64,000 nt of DNA from Lepidonotus clava (Eukaryota; Annelida; Polychaeta; Phyllodocida; Polynoidae): contig OW387142.1 of the NCBI GenBank assembly GCA_936440205.1, positions 14,536,736 to 14,600,735 of the forward strand, read 5' to 3'. A model generated the notes under the pieces. It was given only the letters and a program-made list of their open reading frames with translations. It did not search any database and was not told the DNA's origin. This document shows positions 34,801 through 43,929 of this stretch, piece after piece; position 1 is the stretch's first letter; each line of letters begins with the position of its first letter. Both the position numbers and the translations under genes were made by a program.

Positions 34801-35007
34801 CTGGACTCTTGACTTCTGACATTCAGCATAAGTGCATCATGTAATTGTGCATCAGAATTGTTAATTATGTGCTTCACAGAAACAGGACTTATTAAATAGA
34901 AAAAGTAACAGAAGAGTAAATAGCCGAAAATTGCTATAACTAAAGACTTGAATGAATGCCTCCTTTGCCATTGACACCTCATTGCAAACCATTTGCTGTG
35001 TCTTCAA
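19539..35007 (-). CDS. Core-2-type beta-1,6-N-acetylglucosaminyltransferase (GCNT family, GT14)
   Basis: Coding exons on the minus strand are 34982-34186, 24601-24321 and 19867-19539. Donors GTAAGT and GTAGAG and acceptors ctgcag and ttctag join in phase, giving 468 residues, slightly longer than the usual 420-440. It is a Golgi type II membrane enzyme. The short basic N-terminus MRCQWQRRHSFK is followed by a signal anchor (about residues 13-32), a stem, and the Branch domain from about residue 143 (YPIAFSIFMHKD, LLRAIYMPQNYYCIHVD, CFSNVF). Known family members add GlcNAc in beta-1,6 linkage to GalNAc of core-1 O-glycans. The APDEH motif (Glu340) corresponds to the catalytic SPDE glutamate of mouse C2GnT. 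The acceptor at 35008 adds 25 bases of 5' UTR. Intron 1 is 9.6 kb and holds a fossil virus-like block. Which GCNT paralogue this matches is not determined. Confidence 0.93.
22649..22703. repeat. Perfect 26-base inverted repeat with 3-base loop
   Basis: The left arm 22649-22674 and right arm 22678-22703 are exact inverse complements around ATT. Each arm contains TGATGTCA/TGACATCA, a CRE-like octamer. It could be a very short foldback element or a cruciform-forming site inside the intron. Confidence 0.85.
23536..23910. mobile_element. TTAA-bordered MITE
   Basis: It begins TTAAAGGGAGCCAAAA and ends with the inverse TTTTGGCTCCCTTTAA. Weaker inverted similarity runs further in (GAAATACATTCTAT in both arms). 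It is about 375 bases and has no coding capacity. TTAA ends suggest piggyBac-type mobilisation, which is inference only. Confidence 0.65.
24321..24601 (-). CDS. GT14 gene, middle coding exon
   Basis: The acceptor ctctgcag precedes G ATT TAT AGG; this G completes the arginine codon split by intron 1. It encodes RWIYSEWNSH, PPHKMTLFKGSHYVAATRGF and DTFAPDEHF, matching the family's central substrate-binding and catalytic segment. The donor is AAG|GTAGAG. Confidence 0.92.
24602..26700 (-). other. Intron 1 of the GT14 gene, part 3' of the inserted block
   Basis: AT-rich host-like intron sequence. No repeat or coding feature is recognised with confidence in this stretch. Confidence 0.6.
29577..31211 (-). 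CDS. Env-like fusion protein of the fossil LTR element (F-protein type)
   Basis: A 544-codon open frame. It begins with a signal-peptide-like hydrophobic start. Around residues 252-271 it has a basic cleavage-type site (KYKR) followed by GLLNFIGKLSYHLFGT, which closely resembles the furin site and fusion peptide of errantivirus Env and baculovirus F proteins. Several N-glycosylation sequons and cysteines fit an envelope glycoprotein. The family relation rests on this motif and overall plan; no alignment was run. It is treated as a fossil: the frame is long, but the surrounding element is broken. The GC-rich codon use differs from the host intron. Confidence 0.7.
   Translation of the reverse strand: MFWQALMIWALRSATTRGEPPEGTRTTRAILGDAMHAETLSRETYGIVLKPGKLMSTADVTHLLQGFEVIVPYVEPQVYRSLNARDWCWISANNRGRELDRDTCFRLEAMNNWLNSTAKALARVQKEALKDAMEALPTVDDANWIHPVIFPNRTKRSFEWFFNAMVDQAPTEPPLATLHPEPENETSNMDALETLHSFLVRNVPGFTFAQEMARMIKEAGFRMNLKNHTNETMPESNINPTPIPKTEMLMVKYKRGLLNFIGKLSYHLFGTATAEDVETNSGMIEVLTETMYDYDDDAAEIALSVQEAFHQVGKMNEELGALEDDFAEAKNYLQECLGVHADHIRAIRLYQMYSSMLEEDKKGVILYYQNLIRRTIAFRQGTQQLLQGKLSVELVPPKAIQEALKRVDEYVRQAFPRFAVAFRDPAFYYDNARPMFVRGNLKRGGFLKTLKVYIRIPLVSDEHMFRIYTVRTFPVPVPIKGTVDRDALQIVGLPDQIAVSVSGNYYIPMQTSNLVGCYGQTVILCKDVPYMKRVSETTCACVAP
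31274..31930 (+). other. Open frame in the fossil block, plus strand, 218 codons
   Basis: This frame runs opposite to env. It has a hydrophobic stretch (LISALVLMCLVIFARVYTH) and a later segment of protein-like composition (MASDGNYLYVSFTLHNGARV). A strong pyrimidine tract and tttgctcag precede it at about 31290 on the plus strand. I recognise no family. It may be part of a second element in the opposite direction or chance openness in GC-rich DNA. Confidence 0.35.
31869..32270 (-). other. Open frame in the fossil block, minus strand, 133 codons
   Basis: Same strand as env and upstream of it. It has convincing protein-like composition (YRGVTVSLTELCIYGTDESL, FHVLVAAKIGDDEP) but no recognised family. 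It is most simply a remnant of the env-bearing element. Confidence 0.4.
32199..33399. other. GC- and proline-rich segment open on both strands
   Basis: The plus strand has a Ser/Pro-rich frame (32199-33074) with PRYFLRSRG and a second frame (32950-33399). The minus strand has a basic Pro/Arg-rich frame (32834-33376) with QRGDPWWSK and LELLRFP-like content. YxLRSR motifs are common in LTR-element polyproteins. The coding strand cannot be decided by eye. I treat the segment as fossil and do not join frames. Confidence 0.35.
33446..34185 (-). other. Intron 1 of the GT14 gene, part next to coding exon 1
   Basis: AT-rich, ending at the donor ACG|GTAAGT (plus 34181-34186). No further feature is seen. 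Confidence 0.6.
34186..34982 (-). CDS. GT14 gene, first coding exon
   Basis: The ATG at 34982 starts MRCQWQRRH. An out-of-frame upstream ATG lies in the 25-base leader. The exon encodes the signal anchor, the stem (with an N-glycosylation sequon NRT), and the first half of the Branch domain including CFSNVF and WKYYLNLSGQMFPLQTN. It ends two bases into an arginine codon that is completed in the next exon. Confidence 0.93.
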
Positions 35008-37250
35008 CTGCAGTTAGAACAAAGAAAGATACAAAAGTTTGTTAACAGGTCACTAATAATATAAAGGTTTATTAACAGATCACCAATAATCACCAATAAC
35101 AGATCACCAATAATCACCTATAATCACCAATAATTATGCATGCTCCATTAAAATAATGTTAAGGGACACCGATAGTAATTATGTGCATACCTGTGTTAAA
35201 AGTTTGATACTACAAAGTATTTTTTATAAAAAAAATGTGAAATACTTTTGTGGGTCTATATAACTATATTCTCTGGTTAAATATTGTATGGGAGATATTA
35301 AAAATTAACTTGAGCTGCTTTTATATGGATCAACACAAATAGAAATTTGTTTGCAAAATAAACTAATATCACCTGTATTTTTCCAGTCATTATAGCTTTG
35401 CAGAGATGCCAAGTGAAATGGCACCCAACTTTGATTTAACATGGAACATTGGCACCCTTAGGGACAATGGCAGGCGACATTGGCATTTCTTAAGTTTGAA
35501 CCAGAATATAAACTCCAGTGCCCTTAAGGGACCATAATCTTAAATGGAAAACTCTGAAAAATAATTTATCAAAGAATGACCTGTTTTTTTTAAACTAGAA
35601 TTAAAGTAAGGCCTTATTGAACTGAAAAGTATATAAAACACCAATCACTCAAAATGAAAGTTGTAAAACATGTGTCTCTCTGAGGCTACGGGTGGCGTGA
35701 AGCAGTGGACCATAACCCAGGGGATACCAGATTACACTCACAGAGTCATTGGTATTGAAAATTACCTAAACCACAGTGGACAGGGAGAACAAAAAAAGAA
35801 GGCCATGGACTATTTGCCAGTGGAGCGGAATGCCACCAGATAATCATGTCTAGTGCTGTTACTATGATGCTGCTTTTTTGTACTTTTGTATATAACTTTT
35901 TTAACCCAGGGTATGCAAAAGTACTTTTTGATCTTTTCTGTCTCATTAGAAATCATTTGGGCTATCTAAAACTGAAAGATTTGTCGAAATAGTCCTACTA
36001 GAGCAAAGTTATAATACAGAACATTAAAAACCATGGAAATGCCTATAAATGTTATTTAATGAGTTATGACATCAGAAAAATGACATCCCTTTTTGTCCCA
36101 GGATGACAGAAGCATTCTGATGTGTGTTGACTTTTTGGAATCATGGACACCGGGTGTTCTAATGTGTAGTGAGGTGATTTTTTCCCCTCAACTTCCAATA
36201 TAAATCCTGATCTCCAGAACACATTAGAACACATTGGTTAAACTGCGGAATGCAGCAAAATGTCTTAATATGTCCTGGCAACAATGTTTTACCAACTCCT
36301 AACAATTAAGATTATGGATTCATAGTCATAATCAGTACATCATGTCTATAAATCAATGACTATTTCATTAAAACTAAAGGTGTTCCATGGCTAATATCTA
36401 TTCAAAACACATTATTACATTTTGGCTGGGGGGAAAATGTAAAGGTGTTCATGCCAGAACGTTCCAAAGTATATTAGAAACGTTTTGGACAGGAAAGTAC
36501 CATGCCAAAGTGTTTTAGGACATTTTGAACTTGACATCATTTTTATTATATACATTACTTAGCATGATATCAATGAAAAATTACATAATCAGTCTTTTTT
36601 AGCACGAATCATATAATAGAGATTTAAATTAACATTTTTCACGGCTAGCTAATGATTGTAGTTGATTAGGATAATAATAACTGGTGATTATTATTAATAA
36701 CAAGTAAACAAGGTGATTGATTTGGACGATATAAATATATCAAATATTTATTAACACATCCTCCTAAATTACAATCAGCTAAATCTTGAAAATGGGTTGT
36801 TGACTGGGCGATGGCAAGTGAGCAACTGATTCGAAATTGTTGGCTCGGCGATTTTTATAGTGACATGTCAACAGATCGCCCGTTGCTATGGCGATGGGGG
36901 CGATGACGTCATCGCGCTCCCGGAAAATGCATTTTGTAGGTATCGCTGCACAAATTATATGAATTTTAAAGGCAAGCAAACGAGAGGGGATACAATTTAT
37001 ATACAAAGAAATATTTACATTTTTCTTGATTTCTGGGCCTCCTGGAAGCACGTGAAATACAGTAAAAATGTGCAAATTACCGGCTGTCCATGACTAAATC
37101 ATCTTGCAACTAACCAGCATTTGAGAGGACGTTTTTACTACACGTTTTAGTACGTTTTGGGGGGTCTGTGATACAGTATACTGCCGTTTTTACCATTACT
37201 TAAGAATTGATACATTAACAATGTTTTAAATTTTATGTCTGCTTCCATAA
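35008..37250. other. Upstream or 5' intron region of the GT14 gene, no gene seen
   Basis: AT-rich. Short tandem units of atcaccaata occur at about 35050-35140. The acceptor at 35008 implies an untranslated exon further to the right that I could not place. Confidence 0.5.
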
Positions 37251-37340
37251 TACTACTTCCCCCTCACCAGCGGCCACCCCTCTTGTATGGCCAACTTCAC
37301 AATTCCCCTTGGGTGGCCGCTGGTGAGGGGGACTACTGTA
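37251..37340. mobile_element. 90-bp TA-flanked MITE (pogo/Tigger-like ends)
   Basis: Perfect 21-base inverted arms at 37259-37279 and 37311-37331 (CCCCCTCACCAGCGGCCACC and inverse), with TACTACT/GACTACTGTA outer ends and TA at both borders. The CAGTAGTCCCCC-type terminus is like pogo/Tigger-derived MITEs. Confidence 0.75.
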
Positions 37341-37439
37341 TAGGTATATATTATCAAATAACTTGCACTTTGACTTCAGTGCAATATATATTGTTTTCCT
37401 ACATAGGTACAGCCAATTTATGAATAATTGTCAATGAAA

Positions 37440-39100
37440 GGATGTTGGCACTGTGTGAAAATATGTAAAAAATTATGAATTTTCTTTATTTTTTTACAAT
37501 TAAGGGCAATAAAACATTAATAGGTTGAAAATAAATATGATAGAATTATTTTCAAAATGAAATTCACTAAGAAAAAGGTCTTGGCTAATCACAAACCTAT
37601 TTTGAATGAGTAAATGTTTATGTTTCTGAAAGAATCTGTATGAAATTATTAGTTATACTGAATGTGGTACCTTCCATTACATGGCCAGTGACCTTTGACC
37701 TTTCCAGAGAATTTGTGCATTAGTAATGCTACATTTGTGCGATATTTTATTAACTTCAATTGAAAAAAATCTAACAATAATGGATATCATGTCATTAAAG
37801 TATGAAAACAACATTCTTTCTGGCTCAATTGAACATATCATATTTTGATTTTTGTATATTATAAAGAAAAATAACAAAAAATTAATGAAAAATACTAGGT
37901 TTCAAGTTTGGGGGCTATTTTTTGATAACAACAAAACCCAAATCAATGCATAATTTGGGGATGTGAAAAATATGTTTAATTATTATTTGGATAAATGTAA
38001 TGTTTTAATTTTTTTTGCAACCAATAATGCAGAAAAAAGTGAAAGAATTCATTAAAAAGGTAAAGTAGGGTGAAGAAAACTATTTATGATACATATGTGT
38101 ACCAAATTTGCATTGTTGGTCTGGAAAGGGTTAAAAAGTTGTGTCATAGATCGGTTCAACTGCTACTTTTTGTCATTTTTAAGTATTTTTTCTATATCTA
38201 AGGGCCATTATTAAGAAAATGTGTGATATACTATCATGCACAATAAAACCCTGTTTAACCCTAATCACTTGACTAGTGCCTCATAAGTTAAAACATGTAC
38301 AGCCACAGATTCATGCTGTGTCTCCCACACATACAGTGAATTAACTGGTACAGCTGGGTTTTTATCAACCATTTCCAGACTGCCAATGCAAATTTGGTAG
38401 ATATATGTACCATAAATGGTTTTTGACATCCTACTTTCAATTTCTAATGAATTCTTGGATTGTTTTCTGCCTTATGGGTTGCCCATGTTATATTCCACAA
38501 TACCAAACATTAAATTCATCCAAATATTGATAAAACATATCTATTACCCTCCTTCAAATTGTATACCTTTGGCCTTTGCTGTTATCAAAATTAATTATTA
38601 TCCCAAATTTTAAAACATTATATTTTTCATAAAATTTAATTGTATGGTATTTTGGTATAATAAGATAAAATTTCAGAATAAAATATGCTTTTCCTAGCCA
38701 GAAGAGATATTCTTATCATACTTAAATGATAGCATATCCTGAACTGTTGATTTTCTTTTTGGATTTTTTACCAATAGAAGACGACACAAATGTAGTATTA
38801 CTAATGCATCAATTCTCTGAAAAGGTCAAAGGTCACTGGTAGTCCATATGAAGCTATAACACTGAGTACAACTACGACTTTCATATGGATTTCTTCATGA
38901 AAAAGTACCTATTAACCATTAAAAATGGGTATGTAGCTAAATATTTCTCTATGAATATCACTTTGAAAATACTTCATCCATATTTATTTTGAAAAACTCT
39001 TTATGTTCTTTTGATGGAAATGTTGGTAAAATGATGAAAAATCACATTTTTAGACACATTGTTGCACAGTATCTACATTCTGCTATTAACAGTTATTCAC
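37440..39100. repeat. Long imperfect palindrome, about 1.65 kb
   Basis: The left arm, about 37440-38130, pairs with the inverse of about 38390-39100, centred near 38265. Matching blocks are CAGTGACCTTTGACCTTTCC at 37685 with GGTCAAAGGTCACTG at 38825, and TTTGCATTG with CAATGCAAA near the centre. A half-arm copy lies at 19093-19235, so this is a dispersed foldback-type element. It has no coding capacity. Confidence 0.7.
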
Positions 39101-39742
39101 AGTTTGCCTATAAATATATGGGAAAATAATATATCATTTTCTTCTATTTGTCATAGGCTATATTTTTGTAATGCTTTGTTGTAAAATAAATATTTAACCC
39201 TTTTTTGCCTGATTATCAAAAAGATTGACCAAAAATTACTATTTTTTCTAGAATTGTTACCTTTCCATTGATATAATGACATGTTGTACCTTTCATTGGA
39301 ATACAAGCTATAACAGGTGTCAGCATTTCAATAGCCATGTTAAAAAATGTGAAAAAACGGCCACTCGGCAGTCAGGAAAGGATTAATTTACAAAAATTTT
39401 GTAATGGAAATGTAATATCTTTTGACATAAAGGAGCTATTGAGGCACTTAATGTATCAAATTTAGAGAATTTCATTGAGCTCAGAATTCAAGTGTTCATG
39501 ATGTTTTTATTATAATTTTGAAAATTTGGCCAAACATTATATGATCACTTTAGGAATTTGATATAATATAAAGACAAATCAACAAAACGGTTGCCATGGG
39601 AACAAAAAATTCAAATTATTGCAGTTTCCTAAGTTTTCAGGGCATAAGCTAAAGAATGATATAACATAACATGCCCATCTGTGAAAATGTATGAAAAATA
39701 TAATTGATGAAAAGTACATCAATTTTGCCTGAAATTCCCCCA
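39101..39742. other. AT-rich intergenic DNA
   Basis: No gene seen. It may include the outer edge of the palindromic repeat. Confidence 0.4.
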
Positions 39743-39969
39743 AGGAGCATGGCAGTTAAGTGGTTAGGGGGTCGGGGTGGCCAATGTCATTGAAGCATTG
39801 GTACTACTAGTTGGCATTGGCACTGCATGGGTTCAAGTCCCTTGCAGTGCAGGATAGATAATAGGACATTTGGATGACCCCTGAATGAAAAAAAAAAGAA
39901 TGTGCCCAAAATTAATGGTCAACAGGATTGCAGTGGAAGAACACTTAATAAAGTGAACTGTATAAAAAA

Positions 39970-39990
<21 letters not shown>
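39743..39990 (+). mobile_element. tRNA-derived SINE
   Basis: The head begins ggagcatggcagttaagtgg, with an A-box-like stretch at 39751-39769, and has an exact B box gggttcaagtccc at 39828-39841, the internal RNA polymerase III promoter. The spacing is that of a tRNA with a long variable arm (Leu/Ser-type) or longer. A unique body and an A-rich then CA/TA-repeat tail follow. Confidence 0.7.
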
Positions 39991-40000
<10 letters not shown>

Positions 40001-40018
40001 ATTATATATAGAGAGAGA
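39964..40018. repeat. Compound microsatellite (CA)n(TA)n(GA)n
   Basis: Runs of cacaca, then tatata, then gagaga directly follow the SINE body, as is common for SINE tails. Confidence 0.9.
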
Positions 40019-41344
40019 GCCTTCTGGACCTATATAGCTAACAGGATATGAAACCAGAGCCCCCTGTCTCACCTGGGGGCTCCCACTCCTCCATACATAC
40101 ACCTTCCCACGTACCTATTTTTAAATAGTAGGTCAGTGATTACAACAGGTGCATACATGGCCCAGCACTTCTGAGTAATTAGGGGTTGCTGGTGCAAAGA
40201 AAACTTCAGTAAATTGGCTCACCTTAAAGGCGACTTTGGTCTGGTCACCCGACAAAGCGCTGTATGAGGCATATTCAGAATATAATGAAATGTCTAATTA
40301 TGAAACAGCTAGTCTTCCTTACATCAACAATATTAAGGATAGACAACACCTCTCAGGGCACCATTTACAGCAATTCAAATGGCGCTCTCCCTAGTGTGGG
40401 TATAGACGTTGTGCAGATGATGTCACACCATTCAAAATGAGATGGCCACTATATTGGTGATCAATATTATTATTATTATCAATATATAACATTATCAATT
40501 CTGTATCATTTAGAACAAAGATTTGGGCCTCATTTGATAAAAACAAAGTCATTAAATTATAATCGACCATCCTCATCTATTAGGATTTAAAAATTTGAGG
40601 TTATTCCATATAGCGGGTTCCATAGCCAAATGGTCATGATCACGTGGTGATCACCAAAAAGTGATCATGTGACCGCATGTGCACAAGGTCTATAGTTAGG
40701 TATTGTGCATCAAAAAAGGAGCATATTTTTCTCTATCTTTTCAGATAAAGTATTTTGTAATAACTTTAGCATTGGAGGGAAAAAAGGCAAAAAACTGATT
40801 TTTCACTTTTATTTTTTGAACATGGATATCTCACTTACCGCTTGAAATATCATTACAAAATTTGAAATGCATATCTGTAACGTTAGTATAGAGGGATGTG
40901 TGTCGGGTATTTAACGGTATGAGACTCATAATCATGCAACAAATATTATAATAAATATACCTATTTAAAGGGAGTCTTGCAAGTTGGCCCCTGAGAGTTG
41001 TTGTCTATCCTTAAAACGGAAATTGGGCATCTATTTCTATTGTCATTCTGTTGTCTATTAAAACTAGTCCAAAATGTATTGAATAAAATACTACATTTTT
41101 TTAATACAAAAATAGCCATGTCTTGTGTTTTGGTCTAAAAAAAAGCGAAAAATATCCAGGTACACTTGTTAACCAGCTTTCTATGGTTTATGAGAATTGA
41201 GGTATGGTGCACTACTTTTTGATGGCAGCAAGTTATGGGATCAATTTACTTGTGAAACCTAGCATAGTGATAATATCTATTCATGATTTGTCAGTGCACA
41301 CTTCCAGCATGACTATGTCATTGTAAAGTAATACTTAGTATGTA
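40019..41344. other. Intergenic DNA, no gene seen
   Basis: AT-rich. A GATCAC-rich patch (tgatcacgtggtgatcacc) occurs near 40636. Nothing else is recognised. Confidence 0.5.
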
Positions 41345-42424
41345 TTAAGGGGCCTTCCATTAAGTATGTATGCACCCAGGGGGAAGTGGGGTCTGGGATT
41401 TTTTTTTAAATTTACGTACTTAATAGTGGAGTCTGTTAACAACATTTTCATTATGCGGTGGATAAAACGCCAAATTTTGCATGAGGCACCTCTGAGGCAT
41501 AACTATTGAATCTAGAAGGGGAGCCATCTTGAAATACCAAAATGAAATTTTGACAAATTTGGTATGTTTTAAGCATTTGAAATTTAAGGTATTTAACCAA
41601 AACTTTTGGCTAGCTTCGATTAGACCTATTGTATAGATTCGAAAGGTAAATAATTGAATTCCCTGTCTTATAATCTACCAATTTGGACAATAGCAATCTG
41701 TTTCTATGCATTTCAGAAGCTGAGATATACGATTATTTCAATAAAAGTCGGCCATATTGGATTTTTGGCCCCTGTCTGGGTTATATTGATATTTCAAGGT
41801 AGCTCCCCTTTTAAATTCCATGAAGGGGTCCCAGGGGATCATCATACCAAATGAAATCATGAAATCTTGTGGCAAAAGAGTAAAGTCTATATCCTTTCTT
41901 TTGAATTATTTTGGAATCCAGCGGTCATTATCAAAGGTATCATGCTAATGAATTCAGCCATTTTGAAATTTATGGTATTGTATTGGATGAATATCATATT
42001 TATTGAGCCCTCTAGGCTATTAACAACTGATATTGGAACCATTTCCCCTGGCCTTATGCCTAAGTAGCTAAAAATCATAATATTTCTCAAAATTGGTCAG
42101 CCATCTTGGATTTTGGATTTCTGCATTAACTTGAAACATAAATAATTGAATTCCCTGACCCATAATCCCTCAATTTTGACACTAACCATGTCTCTTTAGT
42201 CTTTTTAGAAGCTGAGATATAAGAATTTTTATAGTAAAAGTCGGCCATATTGGTTTTTGGGCCCCCACATCCGTCCTATTGATATTTCAACGTGGCTCCC
42301 CTTCCAGATTTGATAGTTATGCCTCAGAGGTGCCTCATACCATATTTGGTGCTTTTATCTGCCGCGTAACGATTTCTCAAAAACAATGACCTTAACAGAC
42401 CCCACTATAATGGAAGGCTCTTAA
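41345..42424. mobile_element. TTAA-bordered element split by the 980-bp MITE
   Basis: The outer ends are TTAAGGGGCCTTCCATTA on the left and the inverse TAATGGAAGGCTCTTAA on the right. Inside them lies a TA-flanked MITE, so the host element (about 95 bases without the insert) was present first. Confidence 0.7.
41426..42405. mobile_element. 980-bp TA-flanked MITE, copy 2
   Basis: Nearly identical over its whole length to 16971-17941, in the same orientation. It has ends GTGGAGTCTGTTAAC and the inverse of GTGGGGTCTGTTAAG and is flanked by TA. High identity over a 24-kb distance implies fairly recent spread. Confidence 0.85.
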
Positions 42425-42587
42425 AACACTTACTTGTGGCTATTGGAGGTAGGATTGAAGAACTGTAAAAGGTTGGTCTCCTGGCAGACGCAAGGGAGCA
42501 GGGAAGGGGTTGTATCAGAGACAAGCACTCAAACTACACTACCAGTGATTTGGTATGCAGTAGGGTATAACAATGGGTGTAGACCCC

Positions 42588-42766
42588 TAAAATCGACAGG
42601 GCGACACGGCCTTTTTTGGGCTTAACGACATGGGACAGGGTCATTTCTTAAAATCGACAGGGGGACAGGGCTGTTTCTTAAAATCGACAGGGGGACAGGG
42701 TCATTTCTTAAAATCGACAGGGCGACAGTGCCAATTCTTAAAATCGACAGGGCGACATGGGGACCC
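42588..42766. repeat. 30-base minisatellite, 5-6 units
   Basis: The unit core ttcttaaaatcgacaggg recurs at an exact 30-base period (42645, 42675, 42705, 42735). Because 30 is a multiple of three it gives an open frame with FLKSTGGQGH repeats, which I regard as a by-product. Confidence 0.9.
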
Positions 42767-43099
42767 CCCATCTACACCCCATAACAGGGCCCTAGTTAGA
42801 GGCTTTGACCCTGAAGTTCAACAGAGCGACACGGCTGCATGTTCAGTACCAACCATATATAATCATAGGGTTTGCTTTTCATACATGAAAAGTCCTTGGC
42901 TCCCATCACATTCCCTATCCACCTATATATATGTTGGTCTTGTTCGGAAAATGTGCAGGTAGCAGAGGTTTTTTTAAATATAGTTTTATTAACATCTTCA
43001 TCTGAATACATGTTCTTTCAAGTGCTGAGTGAATTTAAGTATATTTTCAGTTGATCGCGATAATTATTAATGAAATATCATATTGATAGAAATAATGAG

Positions 43100-43445
43100 A
43101 CCCTATACTTCATAGTAGGAACGTAGGGGGCTCTGCCGTTGGGGAGATTGTGACAGGAGGTGGTGCCGTAAATCCCGCCAAGCTTAGGGGCCGAATCGGC
43201 GGTCCGAGTGCATGACGGGCACAATAACCTGTCTGTAGTCCATATAATCAACCCATCGGCGCCTCTAGAAGGTATATATAAGGCCTAGCTAGAGAGGACG
43301 GTACTACAGTCTACTGGTCACCACTTTTTGGACGTCCTAAGCCTAAGGACGTCATTTTGCTACCTGCAAAGATCTAGACTTTTATCTTTCATTGGTAGAG
43401 TAGAGGCGCCAGTTTTGACACGTCTCTAGTTTTGACGCATTTGTC
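43100..43445 (+). promoter_or_regulatory. GC-rich promoter-like segment, possible solo LTR
   Basis: A GC-rich island in AT-rich DNA with a TATA box (tatatataagg, about 43273-43283), an initiator-like gtactacagt about 30 bases on, and a hairpin gacgtcctaagcctaaggac downstream. The arrangement fits an LTR or core promoter pointing right, away from any gene I can read. Family unknown. Confidence 0.35.
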
Positions 43446-43793
43446 TCATTTTAATGGATACATTTTTCTGATAGATGTATTACAGGTTCAATTGTACTTG
43501 TAAATTCTAGGGGTATTAAGATGCATGGAGTAAATGTGCAAGCTTAAATTTTGTCGTGATTCATAAAAAAATTGAGCATTTTTGGGGCAAGAATAGGATT
43601 TAGGGTTCTCAATATTTGATAAGATGTCAAATCCTTATAAATGGACATTTTGTGAATTTAAGAGTAGGATACCAATTTGTTTTTTTTTGTTATAAAGAAA
43701 AACCTAAACCTACAAAATTTTCTGGATCTTAGTTTAAAGTCATATGCATTCATTTACACTTCAAAAAACTGACATTGAACTATTGTTAGTGTT

Positions 43794-43921
43794 AGTAGTA
43801 AACCCCAAGGTCGAGTTCAACTCGTGGCGCGAAATGCGCAGGGTTTATCGGCTCTAGCTAGGGCTCATTTATGCGCGCATTTCGCGCCAACGAGTTGAAC
43901 TCGACCTTGGGGTTTACTACT
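43794..43921. repeat. 128-bp foldback with AGTAGT ends
   Basis: Arms 43794-43839 and 43875-43921 are inverse complements apart from one extra base (AGTAGTAAACCCCAAGGTCG and inverse). AGT...ACT ends recall Polinton termini, and the foldback stands at the left edge of the Polinton. Both ends fall within 128 bases, however, so it is equally a small independent MITE. Confidence 0.8.
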
Positions 43922-43929
43922 CACGGCTA

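Noticed and set aside
39743-39850. A functional tRNA gene
   Set aside because: The A-to-B box spacing and lack of a closed acceptor stem fit a SINE head rather than a tRNA.
42630-42962. 110-codon frame with FLKSTGGQGH repeats
   Set aside because: It follows from a 30-base minisatellite. There is no start context, splice site or homology.
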